This document shows, one piece after another, positions 55,340 through 64,000 of a stretch of DNA of 64,000 nt. The DNA comes from Pollenia angustigena (taxonomy: Eukaryota; Arthropoda; Insecta; Diptera; Polleniidae). The number at the start of each line of letters is the position of its first letter. The first letter of the stretch is position 1. The notes under the pieces are model-generated. The model was not told where the DNA came from, searched no databases, and saw only the letters and a list, made by a program, of their open reading frames with translations. The stretch is taken from contig OV884059.1 of assembly GCA_930367215.1 (NCBI GenBank), positions 151,588,511-151,652,510 of the forward strand, in the 5' to 3' direction. A program made the translations under genes and the position numbers.

Positions 55340-57930
55340 CAGGCGCGGATCCAGCTGGAGCCTTAGGGGGGGGGGGGGGATTTTGTCTGATACAAAAAAG
55401 TAAAAAATTTTTTTTAAAAAGTTTATTTAAAACAATATGTGTATTAGGGTAAGTACTTTTTGCAATTTTTGCGAATATCAAATTCGTCAGCGCATAGCCG
55501 TATAGACCGTGAAAAAATATTAAGAAATGACGTATTACTTTTTCGCGATCGTGAAGAAAGTTTCCGCACCAAACGCAATAAAGTTTTGAATTTCAATTTG
55601 TCCCCTTACTATACAAAATTAACATTTAATTCCAAAATTTTAAGTATTTTCTAATAATTTCATGAATATAACAAGATCTTACCATTTGTACGGAAAGGCG
55701 CAAAAAAAATTGCGACTCTATTTCGCGGTTTTTTTAATAAACTAAATTTTAAAGGCAAATGATAGATGTTGTGATAGATGAGTTTTTTGGCGGATATATG
55801 AAACAGTGATAATTTTCAGAAGCGTAGTAATATATCCGCGGGACGAGCTATTAAAGTTGCACAAGATATTTTTCCATTATGTAAATCAACTCGCACTTTA
55901 AACTTAAAATTTATTTCATTAAAACCAAAAAAATAGCTTTACATTTTTGTTATACAGTTGCTTATTTTATATATTTAGGCCTGTATTCATAAAAATAATT
56001 TTAATTTAATAAAGGCTTGAAAACCAAATTTTCTATGAAAATTTTCCTTAATAAAGGTTTATTAAATTTTATAATCTTTTATGAATATGGGGGGCTTTAG
56101 AAATTGCATTTGGTGCGGAAACTTTTTTGGCCAAAATGGCCTAAAAAAATTATTTTCACTATCAAGACTAAATTGCCCATCGCGTGGTGGGATGAAGAAA
56201 TTTTGTCCAAAAAAGTCATTACCCTAATTCAAAAAACTCAACAAAAAGGTAAAATAAAATATAAGATCAGTTCAATATACATTAATCTTTTTAAATAAGC
56301 AATTTATGATTTCCTTGTGAGGCAAATTTAGACAGTACAGTCTATCTTCTGTCATTGTTGATCCGAGCCATGTTTTTATTCGACGAAGGGTAGGAAATGA
56401 TCTCTCGCTCGTAGCATTACTGGCGAGCATTGAAACGAAATATTGAAATATTTTTCTTAGATTTGGGTAGATATCTTCAACACACTTTATTAAAGTATCT
56501 ACAACGTTGTCTGATAGATCAGGATTAAGTTTAGATCTTAGTAGGTGCTTATCTCTTTTATCAAATATAATCAGCTCATCAGCTAATTGTGGTTTTAACA
56601 GTTTTGTATCTGTATACGACTTGATTACACTTTGAGATAGAAGTTTAGGTATGTTCAATACATTTCGGATATCTATTGGGAAAGTTGTTGTGAGATCTTC
56701 TAAAGTAAATTTAATAAGAGGAATGTAACCTACAACTCGGTAGTAATCTTCAACATTTTGGATGTGATTATTTCGTTCAAATCTTGCTTTTCGATAGGAA
56801 CCTCGATTTGAACGCAAATAACTTTAACTTTTTTTAAAAATCGCTTTAAATTGTTCTTTCGCTTAATTTCATTTCTCTTCAAGGCACATTATTAAAGTTG
56901 TGATAAGTATTGATCCTTTTTACAATAAGTATCACATTTAATATCTATATTCAGCTAATAAATTTAAAAGTACTAAGTGAGTTCTTTAATATAAAGGAGG
57001 AGATACTACCTTTCCACTCAGATATTTTTTCCAAAGCTTCTACTATACACTTGCTGCAAACTCCCATAATGAAGGGAGTTTGGCTCCCAAATACTTTGCT
57101 AAAACTGTTTTTCGCTTGGGATGATTATATTTAAAAAATTTTGTCGTTTCTTTAACAAATGATACAACTTTTTGTATCTATTAATGGCACTTTATTGCTT
57201 TTAGAAATTGAGTTGTTCGATTTATGGGAATAGCAAGGCGTTTGTTTCGCATTTCCAGAAATTTTAAACAGCTCCATTTTCTGTTGACATCAGAGGACAC
57301 CCATCTGTTCCATCTCCTACACAATTTTTTAGGTCAGGACCAAAATTTGTCAAAGCTTTAAGAACTATTGATGATGGTGCCTTCGCATCAATTGACACAT
57401 CAAACGTCATCAATATCTTTTAAAGCCTCTTCAAACGCGTTTGCAACAAATTCTTCCCTAAAAACTTTTTGTTGTATGTTGAAATATCTTAAGAATAAGG
57501 AAATCTGGATTTTCCTCGACAAATCACTGCTTTTGTCACATAAATAATACATAGATATTGCAAATACTAAGGCTTTTTAATAATTCAACCGCACGCATTA
57601 TCAAGTCAAACGTTTAGTCTTTGGATATAGATGTCACCTGTTGGGATTTAATGCAGAATAATAAGTATTTGAATGCGGTAAACAAGATGTTTCTTTGGAA
57701 ATATCTAATAAATAACTATTAGGATTACGATTTGGATACTTATTGAAAATTTCGTTAGAGATTCAATAAAAAAACAAAAAAAAACTTGCTGGGATTTCCA
57801 AAAATTTTGTACATTAAAAAAAATATTATTATTGGGATTTCTTGTATTATCGAAATTAACAAAACATATTTTTATAATTTACGGGGGGGGGGGGGGGGGG
57901 GGGAATTTCCTTATTCCCCCCTAATCTAAT
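55340..57930 (-). mobile_element. Decayed hAT element, about 2.6 kb
   Basis: The left end CAGGCGCGGATCCAGCTGG is followed by TTAGGGGGG and a run of 14 G (55366-55379). The right side reads, on the minus strand, TTAGGGGGGAATAAGG with a run of 21 C, so the outermost TIR is lost on the right. CTATGG occurs just outside both edges (55333-55338 and 57931-57936), possibly part of the 8-bp duplication but also part of the minisatellite. The transposase is encoded on the minus strand. Confidence 0.65.
56272..57700 (-). pseudogene. hAT transposase (Dimer_Tnp_hAT C-terminus), broken
   Basis: The best part is 56272-56817: 181 codons from MRSNRGSYRKARFERNN, ending with the hAT dimerisation signature ASNATSERSFPTLRRIKT, then WLGSTMTEDRL and a short tail. 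Upstream on the minus strand the homology continues with stops and shifts: FREEFVANAFEEAL (57440-57480) and GPDLKNCVGDGTDGCPLMST (about 57275-57340), equivalent to the catalytic-core GQGYDGA...MSG block. The open C-terminal part looks like a chance survivor. Catalytic capacity is lost. Confidence 0.8.
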
Positions 57931-58376
57931 CTATGGAAGTCTTATATGAAGACTATTCTATGGAAGTCTGATATGAAGACTATTCTATGGTAGTCTTCTA
58001 TGAAGTCTTATATGAAGACTATTCTATGGAAGTATTATATGAAGACTATTCTGTGGTTGTCTTCTATGAAGGTTATGCTATGGTAGTCTTATATGAAGAC
58101 TATTCTATGGTAGTCTTATATGAAGACTATTCTACGGAAGTCATATATGAAGACTATTTTATAGAAGTCTTATATGAAGGCTATTCTATGGAAGTCTTAT
58201 ATGAAGACTATTCCGTGGTTGTCTTTTATGAAGACTATTCTATGGAATTCTAATACGCATATAATGGAAGTTTTATATGAAGAAAGTCTTTTATAAAAAC
58301 ACGGTAGTCTTTTATAAAAATTATTCTTTGGTAGTCTTATAAGAAGCCTAAGATAGTCTTTTATAATCATTACGGT
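57931..58376 (+). repeat. 27-bp minisatellite, main block
   Basis: The unit TATGAAGACTATTCTATGGT plus AGTCTTA is 27 bp, so its translation is a 9-residue repeat and the block stays open for 88 codons (57987-58253: VVLYEDYSM repeats). The array decays past 58260 (GGTAGTCTTTTATAAAAA). It is a repeat, not a gene: there is no promoter, start context or domain. Confidence 0.85.
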
Positions 58377-58379
58377 ACT

Positions 58380-59360
58380 AAGTCGTTCATATTGTGCTCA
58401 TCCGAAATTACTAAAGCTCATACCTTCTAACAACAAGTTTTATATGAATTTGTATAAATGTATGTGTTGGTCGAAAGAGGATTTGTATTTTGTACAAAAT
58501 ATTATTTTAACCTGATACTTCATATGCATGTGTGCTGTCTGTTTGTATGTATTATGTATGTCTCAACAAATGTGTGCTGAATTAAAAGTGTGTATGTAAA
58601 TAAAGTTCTAAAATACGATTATCTTGATGAATTGGAATTTGAGTTTTGCTGCTTTGCTCGCTGTTATTACAAGCCATTGACCATGTCAGTGGGATACTAC
58701 TGGTAAAAATTCTATAAAGGGATTTATAAAAAAAAAATAGCCACACATACATAAATCTATAACAAATACAGACACACTTCTTATTAGTGTACGATTCTGT
58801 GTGTGTGTGTACGAGTTGGCTAAAGTCAACAAAACGAATGTAGAATAAATGAGTCAACAAACTGAAATAGTAAAGAAACAACAGTAGAAACGGTTAAAAT
58901 CATAATAAAAAGTCCCAAAGCATCTAAACTACATTTTTCATTTGATATTGCTTTTATTGTTGTTGTTATATTCGTTTTCATTTGAATTGTTCTTGTTGTT
59001 GCTGCTACTGCTCTCGGTGTTGGTCTCATTTTATATATTCTATCGCAGATATTTTGCAATGATATGCTGTATCTGTATCTGTGGCATATAATCGTACACA
59101 AATATACATAAATACATTTTAACTGCAAATGTATCTGTATGACGGTAAACAGATATGTGTAAGAGTTTTAATGCGAGTTTGTATGTGTGTATAACGGTTG
59201 GTGTATAAAGATAATGTTATTACGTCAGTTGATATGCATGAACATTAGGGGCCTCACTAATAAAAAAGTTAATTTCCTATCATCGCAGAAGTTTCTAATA
59301 ATTTGAAGCAACAGCTCTCCCACAAAATCGCTCAACGTCTTTCAGGTTTTTCTTATAAAT
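58380..59360. other. Interval without a gene
   Basis: Simple GTGTGT and TGTTGTTG patches (58797-58810, 58960-59000) occur. Two overlapping minus frames of about 100 codons (58582-59128) have no recognised domain. The strand-specific composition gives nothing coding-like. Confidence 0.45.
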
Positions 59361-59363
59361 TAC

Positions 59364-59631
59364 GGCCCTTATCATGTAAAACGCAACGCAACGCCAAAGA
59401 ATAACATTGAAAGGTAAAAATAAAGTCATGCATATTTTGTAATTTCGTTGTTACTTTCTACAGAAATTCATATTGCGCTTTAAAATTTCAAACGCTATAG
59501 TTTGTGGCGTTGAAAATTTTAAAACGTTACATGTATTTCTGTAGAAAGCAACAAACAATTACAAAATATTTATGATTTTGTTTTTGCTTTCACTGTTATT
59601 CTTTGGCGTTACGTTTTGCATGATTAGGGCC
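59364..59631. mobile_element. Long palindromic MITE, 268 bp
   Basis: The left arm (GGCCCTTATCATGTAAAACG, CAACGCCAAAGAATAACA, TTTCTACAGAAAT) and right arm are complementary for over 100 bp. TAC flanks both sides (59361-59363 and 59632-59634). Related ends, e.g. GGCCC...CATG, suggest a Harbinger- or mariner-type origin. An RNA from it would form a long double-stranded hairpin. Confidence 0.82.
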
Positions 59632-59639
59632 TACATGTA

Positions 59640-61210
59640 AAAATGTTTATTTTCGTATTTTGAACTTCTAGTATTCAAAGCCCAATAACTTTTAACCGGT
59701 TTAGTTTACAAAAAAATCATCTTAGAGGATTTTTCTGGAAAATGTAATTTTCTTAAAGAATATGCCTACTGAAATTTAAAACTTTTATTTAAAATTTTAA
59801 AATATTTGCAAAATTCGAAAAAATTATTTTTACTTGTAATTTATTTATGTGGACTAACTGAAAGTCGTTGAGCGTCGCGTATAAAAATAAAACGTCATAA
59901 AAAACAAAAAAGTGTTTTTTGAAGAGCCCTAATGTAAATGTATGTGTGATTTTGTGTTTTAATACGTTCATTTCTCTCGTTAGTTGTGCATGTTTAGTGA
60001 AAATGTCCTTTGGCAGACATTACTAAACGATCCCTTGGTTCTTACTCATACAGACACATTTGTTTATTTTATGTATGTGTTGACTTTCGATGTAGGTAAG
60101 TTTTGTTTTAAGGTATATTAAGTGTATGTTTATTTTTTTAATGTTTGTTTATTTTATTAATTTCCAATTTGCTCATTAAACTTTTGTAAAAGTTATTTGA
60201 ATTAATATGTTGGTATTATTATTGTTAAATTAACCAATTCACATTTAATTAAAATTTTAATTAAAAACTAACATTGTTTGTTTGAAATCTTTGATAGATA
60301 GTACGAAATTTAGCTAAGAAAATAAATGAAATTGAAGAGAAATTTCCATTTAATTACATAAAATAAAATGTATCTGAATGTATTCTTTTTAGAAAATTAA
60401 AAGATACAAATTTGAGGAAAACACATGAAGACGTCCAGAACAAAACAAAATAATTACACCATAACATTTTTTGGCTAAACGACAAAATATAATTTAAGTA
60501 AATAGCACATTATTAAAAAAAAAACAATTATTGTGGTATTATTGTCTACAATAAATAATATTAATCACAAATTAATTATTTTATCTGACAGTTTATTTTG
60601 AAGTTATTAAGACAACAAATTTGGAAGTATTGCGCTTTGGTCAGAATCATAGTATTTATTTAATTTTGCTTTGAACTGTATGTAGTAAGGGGTTGGTGAA
60701 AGTTAACCGAATCGACTTTTATTCTAAAATGTGATAAAATTTTTAACAAAAACAATTTTGTTTTTAGTTTAAAGTGTTCTTAATCATATATAATCCAAAA
60801 TATATCGTCACCTAAAACGCAAAAGGACCTAACTAAACAAAAATTCCTTACGTTTTACAGTTATCTAAGAGTTACCACCAGAGCATAATTTATTTATAAA
60901 GTTGACAAGTGTTGAAGTGTGATCCAGACGACCGACATGAATCAAGCGAAAAGAAAGCTTAAAAATTTTGACTTATGTAGACATAGGAAAATGGTTAATC
61001 TCTCAAATCAGTTTCTTCTAAAAAATGCCTAAAATCAGAAAAATTTTATTAACAAAGCAACTTTGCAAAAGTGTTTTGCATCAATCGTTAAAAAATCACA
61101 AAAACGGACTTTTATTAAAATAACATTTCTAAAATAAGCATTTTCTCAGCGTTTTACCTAATAAGCGATGTTTTTAAAGAATAATGGTGTTTCTTTTGAA
61201 AAGGGCAAAT
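59640..61210. other. AT-rich interval without a gene
   Basis: No repeats or frames of note. The 60-codon minus frame at 59789-59971 is not recognised. Confidence 0.45.
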
Positions 61211-61212
61211 TT

Positions 61213-61366
61213 AACAGAATTTAATGTGCTGTTTCCATGCGACAGGCGTTTTGTTGTGTAGTAAAATTGATATGAAATCACTCAATTTTTTTGAGTGATT
61301 TTCATATAAATTTTATTACGCAGTCAATTGCCTGTCATTTGAAAAGCAGCACATTAAATTCTGTTT
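61213..61366. mobile_element. Palindromic hairpin element, 154 bp
   Basis: AACAGAATTTAATGTGCTG at the left is complementary to the right edge near 61347-61365; the arms continue with GACAGGC / GCCTGTC and TGATATGAAATCACTCAA / TTGAGTGATTTTCATATAA around a short centre at 61290. The target duplication is not clear. Confidence 0.72.
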
Positions 61367-61424
61367 TCACTAAAAGTTTCGTTATTTTTTAAATCGCTTT
61401 TTCATACGAAAATTGGTGTTTTTA

Positions 61425-61830
61425 AACCCTCTACAACTAGTGGTGAATGGGGGTATACTAAGCTTGTCATTTCTTTTTTTTTCATATTCATCTCAGATCC
61501 AATAAAAAATATATTTTCTGGGTCTTTGAGTAATTCTAAGTCGATTTAGTCATGTCCGGCTGACTGTCCATTGATCTGTCCGTCTGTTGAAATTACGCTC
61601 TCTTTTCGACGTCAAATTGTCTCTATTTCTACTAAGCTGTTTTGGATTAAAATTCAGCACAATCGATTTCATAAGACCCAAATTTGGAACAAAAATCGAT
61701 ATTTCCGTTACAAAAATTAGCATAGGAAAGCCCTGATTGTCATTAAGTATTGGACAGGAAATACAATTTTGTAGATATCGGATCATAATATATCATTAGC
61801 CCAATCTCGGAAAATACATTAGTATGTGTT
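61425..61830 (-). repeat. Dispersed fly repeat, minus-strand copy
   Basis: GTGGTGAATGGGGGTATACT, ATATTTTCTGGGTCTTTGAG, GTCGATTTAGTCATGTCCGG and CTGTCCGTCTGTTGAAAT are the reverse of the repeat-R-like end (GGGTATA, GGACAGACGG). The 78-codon minus frame at 61550-61786 is a reading of it. Confidence 0.6.
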
Positions 61831-61993
61831 AAGCCAGTGTTGCTAGAAATTGATGAACAGAATGGGCTAAGCAAAACGCATTTAAATTTATCAACAAAAC
61901 AAAAATAATTCATTTAATAATTTTTAACAACGAAATTGCAATTCATCAATTTGTTACAAAAATATATCTGTGGCATATTGACAACACAACTTA

Positions 61994-62213
61994 TACCTCT
62001 GACAGACATAGAATTTGTATACTATACTAGCATGGTATACCACATGTGTGTCAACCTAAACTACAGTTAAACCACGAAAAAGGTGGTACATTTATTGCTG
62101 GTTTATGTACTAACAAAATATACGTAGTCTAAATGTGGTAGCTAAAAAGCTGTGTTCAGTAAGAACTGTAGTATGCATATCATCGTATGTAAACTATATG
62201 TCTGTCAGGGGTA
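61994..62213. mobile_element. Harbinger-like MITE, 220 bp
   Basis: Ends TACCTCTGACAGACATA and TATGTCTGTCAGGGGTA are inverted with one change; TTA is duplicated on the flanks (61991-61993 and 62214-62216). The interior has TGTATACTATAC / GTATACCACATG palindromic patches and no frame. Confidence 0.85.
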
Positions 62214-62216
62214 TTA

Positions 62217-62465
62217 AGTCGAGATAAGTTTTTAAAAAACTCGGCCAAAAAATCATTTTTCTCAAATTATAAAATAAGCCAAAATTAAAGAAAAATTTCC
62301 TTTTTAAATGCGTAAACAAAAATTTTTTTTAATGAATATTCGTATGATTAACAACACTTTTTAAAATTAGACTTAAGGCGTTTTGTCTAAATGTCATAGA
62401 TATAAAGAAAATAAATATTTTGTTTTGATTTGTGAAAAATTGATCGTCGATAAATCCAGCGTTTA
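62217..62465. other. AT-rich interval without a gene
   Basis: Nothing recognisable. The text AAGTCGAGATAAG near 62216 also occurs at 48474, hinting at a shared repeat that includes the GCATTTTGACA / GCATATTGACA stretch. Confidence 0.45.
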
Positions 62466-62659
62466 AAAAACTGCAGTCAAAGTAGTAAAACTGTCATTTC
62501 TTTCATTTTTCCAATTGTCATTGGCAACAAAAAACTGTTGCTTTAACTTCTGATTCATTAAATGTAAACAATCGCAGTCAAACCAAAAGCAAAAAAGGAA
62601 AAGTTGTATACAATTTTTTGGTTTTTGTTTAAAAGTTTTTGGTTTCGACTGCAGTTTTT
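62466..62659. mobile_element. TIR element, 194 bp, TA duplication
   Basis: The left end AAAAACTGCAGTCAAA and right end TTCGACTGCAGTTTTT (complement AAAAACTGCAGTCGAA) are inverted. TA flanks both (62464-62465 and 62660-62661). The 70-codon minus frame 62463-62675 covers the whole element and is not a gene. Confidence 0.75.
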
Positions 62660-62819
62660 TAGCCCCTAAATACATAAATCAGATGCTTTTATAAGCAAGG
62701 GACCAAATATAGTTATTCTGAATTTAAATATAGTTATTCTGAATTTAAAATATTAAACCAAAAAGTTACAAAATTAATTTTTTACAATAAATTTAAAAAT
62801 AAGAAAGGATTTTCTTAAT

Positions 62820-63240
62820 ACCACCATTTTATATATCCTCTACCGCTATACAAGTATTTTCTGGGTCCTTAAGTAATCCTGAGTCGTTTAAGCTCTGTCC
62901 GTCTGTCTGTCCTATTGTTGAAAACACGCTCAGTTTCAAAATACTCAATAGAAACTAATAATTTTGGCGTCAAATTGTTTCTCGTTTGTGATTGAAATCC
63001 AGAACTATACGTTCAGGTGGAAAATAAAAATGAACCCAAATGTTGAACGGCTTCCCTAAAAATTGTATATTTGTGCTACAAAAACTACCATAAGTAAGTG
63101 ACGGAATGCAACGATTCTCATTGCATTTTGTAAAAATTCGCTTTATATGACTAGAAATAATACTAGTAAATTTTGTGAACATCGGCCAATAATTTACCAC
63201 AGGCCCCCTCTCGGAAGACACTTACATAAGAACACTTAAA
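62820..63240 (-). repeat. Dispersed fly repeat, second minus-strand copy
   Basis: ATATATCCTCTACCGCTATA, GTATTTTCTGGGTCCTTAAG, GTCGTTTAAGCTCTGTCCGT, CTGTCTGTCCTATTGTTG parallels 61425-61830. The 83-codon frame at 62970-63221 is a reading of this repeat. Confidence 0.6.
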
Positions 63241-63274
63241 ACCTAAAACCTAAAACGAAGAATGCAAATGTAAT

Positions 63275-63725
63275 GTTTTCCCGCCATCGGGAATGGAATG
63301 GGCAATGCACGAAAATTAAACATGGTTTTGTTCAAGTGAATACCTCGTTCTACATCTTACGAAAGTGCGGCTGGTTACTACCGAGTGCATGCACAGGTTG
63401 CGGAAAGCGGAAGTTTTTGTAAAAATACGGAGCCGCTGCAAATGCACTCGCGGACATTCAGCGGTTCCAAGTGAAGAGTCTCTGCGGCTTTTCGATGACA
63501 CCGGAATCCTTACAAATTCTGAGTGCCTACGATAGTTGGAATGTAAAGGCGAGTGATTTGGGCCTTTAAATAACCTGAAGCTACTATCGGCCAGCGTCAG
63601 TTCCCCATGTGATGTGCGGCTGGCGGGGGACGTCGGATTTTCTAGCAAGCGGCTCGTTATTAAAACGCGATATGAGACAACTCACCCAGCCCGTCAGTTC
63701 CAAGACCGGATGCAGAATCCCAATC
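63275..63725. other. GC-richer island of unknown origin
   Basis: Balanced base composition stands out from the AT-rich surroundings. It contains GGGAATGGAATGGGCAATGC, GTGCGGCTGGTTACTACCG and CCGTCAGTTCCAAGACCGG. A minus frame of 110 codons (63316-63648, rich in S/R) and a plus frame with TTECMHRLRKAEVFVKIRSR are both partly open. I recognise neither. A retrotransposon 5' region is my best guess. Confidence 0.4.
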
Positions 63726-63844
63726 AGCTTCACTAAAAAAGTTAACTAAATTTAAGTAAATTTAACTTAACTCAAAGAAATTTGGGAATGATTAAGCTCC
63801 AATGAAAATGAACCTTAAATTAAATATGCAATTTATGCAATTTA

Positions 63845-64000
63845 TATGCAGTTTGTTTTTTTCTTTTTAGCCACTTACAACTACAATTCCAGTCGGAAAA
63901 GAGCCAACCAATTTTAGGGGAATGTAAGAAAAGATAAACTTACTATTTATTGCTTAGTGCCAATTCACACGTTGCAAGTCTTATTGATCAGCTTGCTACC
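63845..64000 (-). repeat. A/B repeat, B half, runs off the window
   Basis: CCACTTACAACTACAATTCC, AGTCGGAAAAGAGCCAACCA, ATGTAAGAAAAGATAAACTT is the reverse complement of the B half at 18014-18262. The rest of the copy would lie beyond 64000. Confidence 0.7.

Noticed and set aside
56272..56817. Intact 181-codon transposase frame as a domesticated host gene
   Set aside because: It is only the C-terminal part of a hAT transposase; the same homology continues upstream with stops and frame changes inside element-like ends, so survival of the frame is better explained by chance.

Overview
The window looks like intergenic or intronic DNA from a higher fly (Brachycera, probably a calyptrate such as a blow fly or house fly relative). 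It is strongly AT-rich, no open reading frame exceeds 181 codons, and every coding signal I recognise belongs to a transposable element. Other fly-like signs are jockey/CR1-type LINE pieces, hAT and Tc1/mariner remnants, many short inverted-repeat elements with TA or TWA target duplications, and repeats of the 'TATACCC...GGACAGACGG...GGGTATA' type. The species call is inference. I found no host exon, rRNA, functional tRNA, CRISPR array or operon, and bacterial features do not apply.

Layout. 1-7.4 kb: minisatellites, inverted-repeat elements, and two copies of a dispersed repeat, one holding a 485-bp hAT-type element and the other holding three short TIR elements. 7.66-9.35 kb: a decayed Tc1/mariner-type transposase followed by tandem and inverted duplications. 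9.6-11.9 kb: nested inverted-repeat elements. 13.9-20 kb: inverted-repeat elements, a 486-bp tandem repeat (A-B-A-B-A) broken by a 340-bp Harbinger-like element, then two more dispersed repeats. 20.7-27.4 kb: a TIR element and a tRNA-derived repeat family present as an inverted/tandem array plus one solo copy. 30.0-32.0 kb: a 2,017-bp hAT element with a perfect 8-bp target duplication.

34.9-45.4 kb is the most distinctive region. A 31-bp minisatellite whose unit carries the palindromes (T)TATCGATA(A) and TTTCTATAGAAA is split into four blocks. The splits are made by a 5'-truncated LINE, a 611-bp Harbinger-like element, a jockey fragment that itself carries an 815-bp TIR element, and a 540-bp TIR element. 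The last block is in opposite orientation. The core ATCGATA is the binding sequence known in Drosophila for DREF and BEAF-32, so a boundary or chromatin role is a testable idea.

47-64 kb: a second copy of the CACACAG-ended element splitting a (TA)n microsatellite, further inverted-repeat elements, a jockey-like pseudogene (53.2-54.1 kb), a hAT transposase pseudogene (55.3-57.9 kb) splitting a 27-bp minisatellite, more dispersed repeats, and a GC-richer island at 63.3-63.7 kb.

The genes do not work together as a pathway. The window is a layered record of insertions, and several layers can be ordered because the older sequence is interrupted in phase or has an uninterrupted homologue in the same window.
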